Source of the DNA: JAZFYD01 sp036443405
GTDB taxonomy: Bacteria > Planctomycetota > PLA2
Direction of reading: 5' to 3'
Assembly (NCBI GenBank): GCA_036443405.1
Contig: JAZFYD010000022.1
Span: 1-25,799, forward strand
Length of the DNA stretch: 25,799 bases
Positions 8,087 to 16,495 of this stretch are shown here, piece by piece. Position 1 is the stretch's first letter, and every line of letters starts with the position of its first letter. The notes under the pieces are model-generated. The model was given only the letters and a program-made list of their open reading frames with translations, did no database searches and was not told the origin of the DNA. The translations under genes were made by a program, and so were the position numbers.

Positions 8087-10773
8087 TGGTCATCTCCTTC
8101 ACGCGGGTCGATCTCGCGGAACGCGCCCGCAGGGAGCCCAACCGGAAGGGCGTAGGCGCGTCTGGTGCTGCAGCGTTCCAGGACGAGCGTGCTCCAGCGG
8201 TCCAACTCGACATCGCGGCGGTTTCCCGACAGCACGCAATCCACCAGGCGGCCGCGACCGCCTCCCGGATAGCGCCAGTTCTTGTCGTAGCTCGCGATCG
8301 CGGTGCGGCAGTCCTTGATTTCGCAGTTCCGAAGCAGCGGATCGGATCCGTCCTTGATGCCCAGGCCGGTCACGCAGCGAATCAGGCGGACGCGCTCCAC
8401 GAGCGGGTTGGCTGACTCGCCGACGGAAATCCCTTTGTCTCCCGCGCCTTCGATCAACACATCGGAAAGATCCACGTTGGCGGTCATCAGATCGATCCCG
8501 TCGTTCCGTGGAGAAATCACGCGAACGTGCGAGATCTTGCCGGTGCTGATGTCGCAGTCGATCGCGTCTCCGTTCGCGTCGCTGACCGTCACCCGCAAGA
8601 TCAGGAGGTCGTGACACTTGGCGAACCGGACGGTGTCGTCCCCCAACACGTTCTTGGCGAACACGCTGTCAACCACACTCACTTTGTCGGCGTAGTGCAC
8701 CGACAACATGCCGCTGTAGTAGACGTGATCGATGGTGTCATCACTTCCGCCACGGAAGTCGCAACGTTCCAGCCGGCTGGAAGAAGCCGACTTGCCCTGT
8801 ATCACGAACACGCCCCACGGCCGATTGGGCACCAGACGCCGGATCGTGAGCCCGCGGATCTCGGCACGGCTCTTCACAACGATGGAAACACCCGGCGCGA
8901 GACGCAGCGTCGTGTCGGGTTCGACGAGGAGTTTGTCCTGCGGCCTGACGATCAGGTCTTCCCGCAGGGTGTGCTCCCCGGCAAACCGGTAGGTGCGAGC
9001 GGGCGCCGGCGCCGGCAATCGCCAGGGGTGCACGGTCTCGGTCGCCACGAAACCGTCCGGAGCACCGCTTCGAACCGTGACCGCGCCCTCGCCAACCGTG
9101 CGCTCAGCATCGACACCGGTGATCGCGGCGGTGGCGCCCGCACCCACGAGCAGCAGGGGGCTCGCCAACGACGCGAGGCGCGTATAGTCGCGCGCGACGC
9201 TATACGACTCGATGCCGTCCTTGTGCGGGCGATCGTAGCCCGCACTGAAGTCCCGCCCGACGTAGAGCAACGCGTCGTCGTCGAGCACCTCGAGCCGGTC
9301 TCCCGTTGCGTCGACCTTGAGTTCACGATCCGCTTCGCCGACCACGCCGTCGAAGTCGCGGTCCTCGAAAAGCCGGACACCACTCGCTGGACCGTTCAGC
9401 GTCAAGCCGCGGAGACGGAGGGATGCGGTCGCACGTGCGTGCAACTGAACCGTTATCGCACCGGACGGGCTGCGGGCAACCTCGTAATGCAAGTCCGCGA
9501 CCGCAGCCTGATTGCGAACCGTGTCGCCCCGCTGGCCAAGTCGACGTTCCATGGCCCTCGTTCGCGCGACGAACGCTTTGGGATCCAAGGCGAGTGGCGC
9601 GCACGCGCTCCGGATCCGATCGAGCTCGCGAAGTTGGAGGAGGGTCATGTCGGATTTCAAGAACCGGTCGTGCATCAGGCGATGCACGCGATCGAGGAAC
9701 CGGGGATCCCTCGCGAGCTTCTTGAACATCCGGTTCGCGACGGTCTCGACGCCCTCCCCATAGGGCAAGTAGAGGAGCGGATTCCAGACGATCCCTTCAA
9801 ACCGTCCGAGGAGCGGATCGAAGTAGAGCTTGTGGTTGTGCGCGTGGTCGACGTGATGGTCGCCCTGAAACGAGAGCAGCGCGAAATATAGGGCGTACTC
9901 GTCAACTTCGAGCCGGTTGTAGAGTCGGTCCCACGACCCAGGATCCTCGCTGCAGACCTGGTCGAGCAGATCCTCGAGGTGCGGTCGGTATTGCTCGGAG
10001 TAGCGATTGTTGCGCGCTCTTTTTTCCCAAACGTACGGGTTCCAGAACAGCTCGTTCGAACTCCGCTTGGGCTCCTCCGGGATAAACAACTCACCGTAGA
10101 AGACGTCGCCCGGCATCCGGCCCGCGCGGCGTATCATCGATTCGTCGATCTGTTCTTCCTGCAGGTAAAGGCCCTCGTCCCGCATGTTCACGAACAGGCG
10201 CACGACGCGGGCCCGCGGCGCGGGCAGACCGACCTCCCGCGCCACGAGGAGGCTGAGATGGCTCTCCAAACGGCGGGAAAGGGGTGTGAGATTGATCAGG
10301 CGGTACCCATTCCAGAGCTCACGCTTTTTGGTTTTGATCTTCCAGCTCTTTTGGTGGAAGAAGTAGTTCGTGAGCAGCTGACCGCGATAGTGAACGCTGA
10401 CCCGCTGTCGCTTCGACGGGCTGTCGTGCATCCACGCGTCCCGCCACTTCTTCGAGCTCTTGGGAAAGCGGGCGTCGAGGGCATCGAGGTCCACGCCCTT
10501 AACGCGAAGATCGATGTTCGGCACGACGTCCGGCTCTCCGCGCCCCTTGGAAGACAGGAACCGGTTGTGGGAGACGTCGCCGAGCGATTGGGTGGCACGC
10601 AGAAACATCGACTGGAGTCCGCCGATGCGAAGACTGCGGGCCGGGTAGCCGTGGAAGTTCTCGACCTCCGCCTTGTGGAAGTCGGAGATCGCGATCCCGA
10701 TCAGATACACGAGGATCACGGTGACTGGCAGGCTCAGCCAGAACACGTCGCGGAGAATGTGGCGGTGGTGCAT
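8083..10773 (-). CDS. CotH-type kinase fused to right-handed beta-helix, membrane-anchored
   Basis: I take ATG 10773, giving 896 residues; a longer frame from 10857 adds 28 Arg-rich residues that only shadow the upstream gene. The order is a short cytoplasmic start, one membrane span (about 12-30), a CotH-kinase domain (about 45-370) and a right-handed parallel beta-helix (about 595-885). CotH marks are KSWKIK (142-147), the long strand region VRLFVNMRDEGLYLQEEQID (191-210), and the catalytic-loop-like stretch GDHHVDHAHNHKLYFDP (304-320). In the following GRFEGIVWNP (323-332) the family's usual Trp-Asp is Trp-Asn. Between the domains, 'EDRDFDGVVGEADRE' (470-484) resembles a calcium-binding loop. 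CotH of Bacillus spores is an ATP-dependent protein kinase of coat proteins. Topology suggests most of this protein lies outside the cytoplasmic membrane, which is puzzling for an ATP user. It is translationally coupled at both ends. Confidence 0.85.
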   Translation of the reverse strand: MHHRHILRDVFWLSLPVTVILVYLIGIAISDFHKAEVENFHGYPARSLRIGGLQSMFLRATQSLGDVSHNRFLSSKGRGEPDVVPNIDLRVKGVDLDALDARFPKSSKKWRDAWMHDSPSKRQRVSVHYRGQLLTNYFFHQKSWKIKTKKRELWNGYRLINLTPLSRRLESHLSLLVAREVGLPAPRARVVRLFVNMRDEGLYLQEEQIDESMIRRAGRMPGDVFYGELFIPEEPKRSSNELFWNPYVWEKRARNNRYSEQYRPHLEDLLDQVCSEDPGSWDRLYNRLEVDEYALYFALLSFQGDHHVDHAHNHKLYFDPLLGRFEGIVWNPLLYLPYGEGVETVANRMFKKLARDPRFLDRVHRLMHDRFLKSDMTLLQLRELDRIRSACAPLALDPKAFVARTRAMERRLGQRGDTVRNQAAVADLHYEVARSPSGAITVQLHARATASLRLRGLTLNGPASGVRLFEDRDFDGVVGEADRELKVDATGDRLEVLDDDALLYVGRDFSAGYDRPHKDGIESYSVARDYTRLASLASPLLLVGAGATAAITGVDAERTVGEGAVTVRSGAPDGFVATETVHPWRLPAPAPARTYRFAGEHTLREDLIVRPQDKLLVEPDTTLRLAPGVSIVVKSRAEIRGLTIRRLVPNRPWGVFVIQGKSASSSRLERCDFRGGSDDTIDHVYYSGMLSVHYADKVSVVDSVFAKNVLGDDTVRFAKCHDLLILRVTVSDANGDAIDCDISTGKISHVRVISPRNDGIDLMTANVDLSDVLIEGAGDKGISVGESANPLVERVRLIRCVTGLGIKDGSDPLLRNCEIKDCRTAIASYDKNWRYPGGGRGRLVDCVLSGNRRDVELDRWSTLVLERCSTRRAYALPVGLPAGAFREIDPREGDDQ
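8094..8100 (-). promoter_or_regulatory. Ribosome binding site of VTC gene
   Basis: GAAGGAG on the minus strand inside the last codons of the CotH gene, 7 nt before GTG 8086. It supports the GTG start and the GTGA overlap. Confidence 0.7.
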
Positions 10774-11873
10774 CAGTGACCACCTTTCACGAGAGCGTTC
10801 TCGCGCGCCTTGTCCACGATGCGCACGCTGTCCTCGGACAGCCCCCCTTCGGGGCAACTGTAGTGCACGGTGATCGCGGTGATCTCTGCGGCGTTCAATC
10901 CGGTATCGATCTCCGCGTAGAACTCGGCTCCGGAGTGGGCGCGGTGCAGGTACTGAACACGACCGTCGGCCGCCACCCGTTCTTGTTCACCGGAGTCCTT
11001 CACGAACGTGAATCCGTCCACCTCGAATCCGTCATAACAGTGCTGCACGCGGAGCTGTAGATAGAGCGTCGCGGCTCCGCCGATCCACGGTCGCCACAAC
11101 GCAGGGGGCAACTCGATGGAACGGCCCTCACCCCGTTGCAGCCCGTATCGGTCAAGGGAGCGCGTGTAACGACCGTGTTCGACGGGGATGCCGATCTCAT
11201 CGAGCACCCACCGCTGGAGAGCGGAACGGCGTGCGCCAGCCCTGATGTCCATCGCGGGGGCGCCGCGGCGGCAAGCCCGTTCGTAGCGGTCCGCGACCCA
11301 GAGAATTCTCTCGGACGCGTTTCGATCGGCGAGCACCGCCAGGTAGGTCTCCGCGACTCCGCGGTGGTTTGGGGCCAACAGAAACGCGCGCTCAAGATCC
11401 TTGTCGGCCCCCGCCAGGTCGCCGCGACTCTCGGCGTCGCGCCCCTTCACGTACCAGATGTAGTAATCGAGCGGCGTGCGCTTCGCCGCGGCGGCAAGCT
11501 CGCGATCCGCGCGCACCAACCGATTTTGCGAACGGTAGACCTCCGACAGAAGCATGTGGCCGTCGGTGACCGCGTGCGTGTGGAGTTGCGCCGGCTGCGT
11601 CCGCCGGTGTTCGTCGAGGAAATGAACAAGACGCCGTTCCGCCACGGCAAAGCGCCCGGCAACGAATTCGCGGCGTGCCGCCTCAACCGGTTCGAAGCTC
11701 GCGAAATAGGTGCGCGCACGCAGCGCAATCGACAACGCGGCGTCGTATTTCGCCGGGAGCAGGCAATACGCACCCACGCCGAGAACCATGAGCCCGACCA
11801 ACCCGACGTAGAGGCCGGCAAACAGGCGTTGGCGCCGCCAAAGGAGGATGCGTAACCTCTCGAAGATTCCCAC
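10773..11873 (-). CDS. Membrane-anchored TPR-like protein of unknown function
   Basis: I do not recognise a named family. The 366-residue protein has a basic N-terminus, one membrane span (about 18-40), a helical region with TPR-like spacing (about 60-90 and 105-175, for example VRADRELAAAAKRTPLDYYIWYVKGRD and LAGADKDLERAFLLAPNH), and a beta-rich C-terminal domain (about 250-350, with TLYLQLRVQHCYDGFEVDG and ITAITVHYSC). The C-terminal half would lie on the periplasmic side and could be a carbohydrate-binding or beta-sandwich module. The start is GTG with only a weak GGGA upstream. Its TGA shares one base with the ATG of the CotH gene (TGATG), which implies translational coupling and suggests the TPR part is a partner or scaffold for the kinase/beta-helix protein. 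Confidence 0.75.
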   Translation of the reverse strand: MGIFERLRILLWRRQRLFAGLYVGLVGLMVLGVGAYCLLPAKYDAALSIALRARTYFASFEPVEAARREFVAGRFAVAERRLVHFLDEHRRTQPAQLHTHAVTDGHMLLSEVYRSQNRLVRADRELAAAAKRTPLDYYIWYVKGRDAESRGDLAGADKDLERAFLLAPNHRGVAETYLAVLADRNASERILWVADRYERACRRGAPAMDIRAGARRSALQRWVLDEIGIPVEHGRYTRSLDRYGLQRGEGRSIELPPALWRPWIGGAATLYLQLRVQHCYDGFEVDGFTFVKDSGEQERVAADGRVQYLHRAHSGAEFYAEIDTGLNAAEITAITVHYSCPEGGLSEDSVRIVDKARENALVKGGH

Positions 11874-11934
11874 AGTTCCCGGTTCTTATCTTGAAGACTG
11901 CCCTGCTCGGTGCCACGGAGACACTGGGAACGCC

Positions 11935-12624
11935 TTAGAGGTTGAGATTGTTGTGCCCGTGGATGAGTTGCGCCTGTTGCGCACCGTCCACGCCCTGCAA
12001 TCCAGACAAAAGCCCTTGCTCCACCGCGCCGCGGCGCAACGTGACACTGTAGATGAGTTCCAGTTTACCGGTGCCGTCGCTGTCCACCGAGAGCAGATCC
12101 GCATTCTCGAGGTACTTGAAAAACACCTCGTTGAACACGTCGCCGTACTGCACGTCATCCCCAACGGTGAGCTTCAGCAGCACCTCAGAGACCTTCTTGG
12201 CGCCGATATCGAACCGGGCCATGAAGTAGATCATCGGGCAAACGCACAGGGTGTAGACGGCGCCGATGGCCGCGAATCCGGTGCCGCAGGCCATCCCGAT
12301 CGCCATGGACAAGAAGTAAAATGCCAGGTCGCGGCTGTCCTTGACGGCATTTCGGAAGCGAATGATCGAAAGCGCGCCTACCAGTGTGAACGCTCTCGCG
12401 ATGTTGGTCCCGATGATCTTCATGATCAGCGCGACCACGACCGCCATGATGACCATCGTGTGGACGCTCGACTGGCTGTAAGACGGTCCCCGGTGCGTGA
12501 TCCGGTACGTGTAGCCGACGATCAGCACGAGCAGGAAGCTCATGAACGAGACGCCGATCACCTCCAGGAACTGCAGGTCCGTCGCCGTCCGCGAGTCGAA
12601 AAAAATCTTGTCCAGTAGATCCAC
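11935..12624 (-). CDS. DUF4956 membrane protein
   Basis: The 229-residue protein matches DUF4956. It has an N-terminal span (about 18-37), a run of hydrophobic segments between 55 and 135, and the family's most conserved stretch, LVGALSIIRFRNAVKDSRD (about 81-99), then LAFYFLSMAIGMACG. The C-terminal third is soluble and cytoplasmic (from about residue 140). DUF4956 proteins typically sit beside VTC-domain genes and are thought to work with them in the membrane; no activity has been assigned to my knowledge. I chose GTG 12624 because GGAGG (12633-12637) lies 8 nt before it. A TTG five codons earlier (12639) is in frame but overlaps the Shine-Dalgarno itself. The gene opens the six-gene minus-strand run and is followed by a 61-nt gap. 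Confidence 0.85.
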   Translation of the reverse strand: MDLLDKIFFDSRTATDLQFLEVIGVSFMSFLLVLIVGYTYRITHRGPSYSQSSVHTMVIMAVVVALIMKIIGTNIARAFTLVGALSIIRFRNAVKDSRDLAFYFLSMAIGMACGTGFAAIGAVYTLCVCPMIYFMARFDIGAKKVSEVLLKLTVGDDVQYGDVFNEVFFKYLENADLLSVDSDGTGKLELIYSVTLRRGAVEQGLLSGLQGVDGAQQAQLIHGHNNLNL

Positions 12625-12799
12625 TTGCCGAGCCTCCAACTCGGAACGGGGACCGGGCGCACGTCACGCCGGCCCCCGAATCCGCATCCCCTATCTATCG
12701 TCTGGAATCGCGGTGTTTGTAAGTCGGAGCGGGCCCGGGTCGGAATTCCACTTCGCGGCGGACATGCAACGAGCCGATCTCTTTAAATGACAAGCTCTT
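12625..12799. promoter_or_regulatory. Divergent promoter region of the two central operons
   Basis: These 175 nt separate the DUF4956 operon from the sulfatase-like operon and must contain promoters for both. On the minus strand TTACAA, 17 nt, GATAGA is a weak sigma70-like pair about 70 nt before GTG 12624. On the plus strand I see only an AT-rich TTTAAA near 12782, close to the start. The GGAGG at 12633-12637 is the DUF4956 ribosome binding site. Confidence 0.35.
12633..12637 (-). promoter_or_regulatory. Ribosome binding site that decides the DUF4956 start
   Basis: GGAGG on the minus strand, 8 nt before GTG 12624. It excludes the in-frame TTG at 12639 as the main start. Confidence 0.7.
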
Positions 12800-14539
12800 A
12801 TGCCTGCTGAAGACTCCGCACGGTCCACGCTGAAAAGTGCCATTTCGGCGGGTGCGCTCTGGGGAATCGGTGCGGAGGGACTCCTGCGCATCGTCGCGGC
12901 CCTCGCCTCGAATGAAATCGTGCCGACCCGCCTGAGCCGTCTGGGCTCGCTGACAAGGGTCGGTGGGACCCTGGCGCTCGTCCTTTTGGTGTTGCACGCG
13001 GCAACCCGGCTCCTGCCGGCGCGATTTCGGCCCTCGACGTGCTTTTTCAGCCTCACTGCGGCGTTGAGTTGCCTCTGGCTGGCGGTCGTGTTCGGGCCGC
13101 TCGGCCCGGAATTCCGCACGGAACTCGTGACCACGCCGGACTATTTCCGGCTCCGGATCCCCGTTGCCGCCGTGTCGACCGCCGCATGCCTCGCCAGCCT
13201 GGTCTTCGGGCTACGCTTGCTGCGGAACAAATCCACGGGCCACCTCGTGCCCGCGGCCCTGCTTGCCGCAGGGGTCTCTTGCCTCTTGCCCGGGGCCACG
13301 ACGCGGCCGGCGGGCGGGACGCTCCCGGATCTGCTCATGCTCACGGTGGACACGCTGCGAGCGGACCACATGGGCTGCTACGGCTACCCGGCAGCCCTCG
13401 ACACGACGCCACGGCTCGACGAGTTCGCGAAGGAGACGACGCGCTTCGAACACGCGTTCACGGCCGTCCCGCGCACGGGTCCGAGCTACTCGACCCTGTT
13501 CACCGCAACTTACCCGCAGGTCCACGGGGTGATGTCGAACCTCGTCCAACTTCCCGAGGACGTGCGAACCGTGCAGGAGCGGCTGGGCGAGCGGGGATAT
13601 CACACGATCGCGCTCGTGAAAGGCGCTTGGCCGAGCACGTTCATCAATCTCGATCAGGGTTGGGACTACGTGTTTCATCGCGGATTCCCGATCTTCCGCC
13701 CGTTTCGCACGATCGAAGACGGACTGTTCAGCATCTGGTACGCCGCGCGGTCGTTTCTGGAGGAGCGCTATCGCTTGCCGTCCTCGGCGTTCACCGACGC
13801 GGCGGTGCGGTTCGTCGCGGACCGGCCGGACGCGGGGCCCGCGCTCTATCACATCTGCTGGAACGAACCGCACGATCCCTACGTACCCCCGGACCGGTTC
13901 CTCCGGCCTGCGCCGGTCGGCCCCGAAACCACGATCGCCCTTTACGACGCCGAAATCCGGTTCTTCGATGCGCAGATCGGCCGCGTCATCGACACGGTTC
14001 GCGAAACGGGGTTGCTCGGACGCTCATGGACGTTTTTCATGAGCGATCATGGTGAGGAGTTGAACCGCATGTACCAAGGCCGCGCGTGGTGGGGACACGG
14101 CCATCTCGTTTTCGACGCAAGCGTTCACATTCCGCTGCTGGTTCGGCCGCCGGATGCCCGTGCCGCGGAGTTCAAACCGGGGACCGTTTCGACGGTGGTC
14201 GAGAACATCGACATTGGCGCGACCCTTCTCGATCTCGGCGGCGCCGACCGGGAGGCGACCGCGGGGGAATCGTTGGTCCCGCTTCTGGCCGGCGGCACCC
14301 GCGAGAACGCGCGGGCGTTCTCGATTTCGAGCCCGTACTCGAAGATCGAGGAGTTGCGGTACACGATCCGCACGGGGAACTGGCGCTACGTCGAGACCTG
14401 GATGCGCAAGCGGCGGATGCACCGGCAGCTTTACCGTCACGACGGAACCGACCCGGGCGAGACTCGAGACGTCATCGAGCAACACCCGGATGTGGCTCAT
14501 CGGCTGGAACTTGCGCTAAAAGCGTGGATGGACGGGTAG
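12800..14539 (+). CDS. Membrane sulfatase-like enzyme with Thr nucleophile
   Basis: The 579-residue protein has an N-terminal membrane part with about four spans (between residues 15 and 165) and then an alkaline-phosphatase-superfamily domain. Metal and active-site marks are D184 in LTVDTLRADHMGCYGY, the nucleophile motif T226-G-P-S229 (in place of C-X-P-S of formylglycine sulfatases), H358 in NEPHDPY, D416-H417 in MSDHGEE, and WGHGH (431-435). Because the nucleophile is Thr, this should not be a formylglycine sulfatase. It fits better with phosphotransferases of the superfamily, such as phosphoglycerol or phosphoethanolamine transferases (LtaS/EptA-like chemistry), acting outside the membrane on a lipid or glycan, or with the Ser/Thr-type uncharacterised group. 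No Shine-Dalgarno is evident. It is followed 72 nt later by a GT39-like gene on the same strand. Confidence 0.82.
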   Translation: MPAEDSARSTLKSAISAGALWGIGAEGLLRIVAALASNEIVPTRLSRLGSLTRVGGTLALVLLVLHAATRLLPARFRPSTCFFSLTAALSCLWLAVVFGPLGPEFRTELVTTPDYFRLRIPVAAVSTAACLASLVFGLRLLRNKSTGHLVPAALLAAGVSCLLPGATTRPAGGTLPDLLMLTVDTLRADHMGCYGYPAALDTTPRLDEFAKETTRFEHAFTAVPRTGPSYSTLFTATYPQVHGVMSNLVQLPEDVRTVQERLGERGYHTIALVKGAWPSTFINLDQGWDYVFHRGFPIFRPFRTIEDGLFSIWYAARSFLEERYRLPSSAFTDAAVRFVADRPDAGPALYHICWNEPHDPYVPPDRFLRPAPVGPETTIALYDAEIRFFDAQIGRVIDTVRETGLLGRSWTFFMSDHGEELNRMYQGRAWWGHGHLVFDASVHIPLLVRPPDARAAEFKPGTVSTVVENIDIGATLLDLGGADREATAGESLVPLLAGGTRENARAFSISSPYSKIEELRYTIRTGNWRYVETWMRKRRMHRQLYRHDGTDPGETRDVIEQHPDVAHRLELALKAWMDG

Positions 14540-14611
14540 ACGTCTCCTAACGGGTCAGCGCGCGAAATTCCGGTTGGAGTCACGGGTCGCCGGTTTGGCA
14601 TACTCCGAAGC

Positions 14612-16495
14612 GTGGGGACCTCTCGATCCGGGCGCTGGACGGTGGGCGCGCTCTTTCTGCTCATGGCGGCCGGACTCGCGATCGGCTGCTATGCGCGCTT
14701 CGCTGGGCTGGGCCGTTGGTGCCTCGCGACCGACGAGTTCTACTTCGGCACCGCGGTCGACCTCTGGCGCGCCAAAGGGCTCCCGGAGTTCTTCTCGGGG
14801 AACCTGTATCCCCGCGGACTGTTCGTTCAGTTTCTCGCGACAATCTCGGTGGCCCTGTTCGGCGTGTCCGAATTCGCGTATCGGCTCCCCGCCGTGCTCT
14901 GCGGTTTGGCGTGCTTGATCCCGCTCACGATGCTCGTCGGGCGCCGCGCGCGCGCACCGGGGATCGCCGCCGCGGCGATCATCCTCCTGCTCTCTTCGTG
15001 GCATGTGGAATTCTCGCGGTTCGCGCGAATGTACAGCGCGCTGCTCCTGATCACGCTTTGGGTTGCTGTCGCGGTCGAACGCGGTTTCGTACTCGACCGA
15101 AAGCGGTGGAAATGGGCCGCGCTCATCCTCGTCGTGTTCTGCGGGCTGGTTCACGAGGCGCAGCTGATCCTGGCGGCGGTTCTCTTTGCGTTCGCTGCCC
15201 TCTCCTGGGAACGCCGGCGCGACAAAGAGAGGCTCAAGTGGCTCGTGCTGACATTTGTGTGCGTGCTGCTCTCGTTTGTCTGGCGCAAGATCTCGCTGCG
15301 GTTGATGCACAGTGGTTCCCCCATCGGAGCCAACACGGGCAGCTGGTTCGTCGTCCCCGACACTCGGGCGCTCGCCCTCTGGGCCGCGGACCCTCAACGA
15401 CTGATCGTCTGGGCCGTGTGTTGCGCCGGGCTCCTCGCCCACGCGATCCGCCAACGGCTACCCCTCGTCGGGTACCTCGTGCTGCTCCCCCTGCTCGCGC
15501 TGCAGCCGGGCATTGCAACGTGCCTTCTTTTCATCCTCGTGTGCGCGCGAGCCGTTCCCCATGGTTTGAAAGACCGCCGGCTCAAGTCCGTGCTCGTCCC
15601 GGCAGGCGCCGCCTGTTGTGTGCTCATCCTCGTGGCAGCGGTCCTCGCGGAAAGCCGCACGTTTATCACGGGCGCCGTGGACACACCCGCGCTTTATCGG
15701 CGCGTGATCGAGGTCTGGGTGCTGTTCATGCCCATCCTGGGTATCGCCGCGTTCAGCGCCCTCGGGTGGTCCATTCTTCGCCTGCTGCGATCCGGCTACC
15801 GGCCACGCCGCGACTTCATCAGCGTCTTTACGCTTTGTCTGTTGCTCGCCGTCTCGGCATCCGACGCATCCTTGCTCACGCCGCGCTACACCTACTACAC
15901 ATACCCGCTCCTCTTGCTGGTTCTGCTCACCGAGTTGCGACGGCTTCCATGGGCGTTCTGGAAAGACGCGATGTCCGCGGGAGCCCTGTTGCTTCTGTTC
16001 CTGTCGTCACGTGATTTCTCGTGGGCGCATCTCAGCGCTCCCGACACACCCTCGGCCAATTTCCGCCTCGGGCCGTACCGCAGTGCCCGCACCCAGTGGT
16101 ACACCCGCCACGACTACCAAACGCTCGCTGAAACGGCAGATGCGGAACTCGGAAGCGGTGGCCAACTCGTCCTGACGAACCGCACCATCGCGACGTACCG
16201 GTACGTTTCCAATCCAGCCGCCGTCCACGTCGTCGTCCCGCCGAGTTACTGGACGCTGCGCGCCGACGGCCCCGGGAAGTGGCGAGATCTCTGGACCGGC
16301 GCGCCGGCGAGCGCCGGTGAATCGGAGTTCCTCGCAAACACGGAACCCAACCGGGACCGCGTGCTGGTCTTGCACTTGGAAGGCGGCAGCAAACGGCGTT
16401 TGGACCGGCGTCTAGACAGGCAGAACCGTCGGCTAGAGCGGTTTTTCGTCGACCGTAGCGGAGAGCTCGGGCTCTTCCGAATCGTCGACCGTTGA
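14612..16495 (+). CDS. GT39/ArnT-like membrane glycosyltransferase
   Basis: The 627-residue protein has about ten to twelve membrane spans and a soluble C-terminal part (from about 480). The first loop carries the acidic pair D41-E42 in ATDEFYFG, as in the PMT_2/ArnT family where it is catalytic and metal-linked, followed by YPRGLFVQF in the place of the usual HPPLY-like motif. RFARMYS (about 138-144) lies in the next conserved loop. Such enzymes take a sugar from a polyprenyl-phosphate carrier and pass it to a lipid, glycan or protein at the periplasmic face. The sugar would be loaded by GT2 enzymes like those nearby. GTG 14612 is chosen because the first membrane span begins right after it; there is no clear Shine-Dalgarno, and ATG 14666 would cut into that span. 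Its last 63 nt overlap the convergent GT2 gene. Confidence 0.82.
   Translation: MGTSRSGRWTVGALFLLMAAGLAIGCYARFAGLGRWCLATDEFYFGTAVDLWRAKGLPEFFSGNLYPRGLFVQFLATISVALFGVSEFAYRLPAVLCGLACLIPLTMLVGRRARAPGIAAAAIILLLSSWHVEFSRFARMYSALLLITLWVAVAVERGFVLDRKRWKWAALILVVFCGLVHEAQLILAAVLFAFAALSWERRRDKERLKWLVLTFVCVLLSFVWRKISLRLMHSGSPIGANTGSWFVVPDTRALALWAADPQRLIVWAVCCAGLLAHAIRQRLPLVGYLVLLPLLALQPGIATCLLFILVCARAVPHGLKDRRLKSVLVPAGAACCVLILVAAVLAESRTFITGAVDTPALYRRVIEVWVLFMPILGIAAFSALGWSILRLLRSGYRPRRDFISVFTLCLLLAVSASDASLLTPRYTYYTYPLLLLVLLTELRRLPWAFWKDAMSAGALLLLFLSSRDFSWAHLSAPDTPSANFRLGPYRSARTQWYTRHDYQTLAETADAELGSGGQLVLTNRTIATYRYVSNPAAVHVVVPPSYWTLRADGPGKWRDLWTGAPASAGESEFLANTEPNRDRVLVLHLEGGSKRRLDRRLDRQNRRLERFFVDRSGELGLFRIVDR

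Noticed and set aside
8527..9891. 454-residue plus-strand frame opposite the CotH gene
   Set aside because: Antisense shadow of a gene with recognisable CotH and beta-helix sequence.
10774..10857. 28-residue N-terminal extension of the CotH protein
   Set aside because: It is Arg-rich, lies wholly inside the upstream TPR gene, and ATG 10773 gives the usual one-base TGATG junction.
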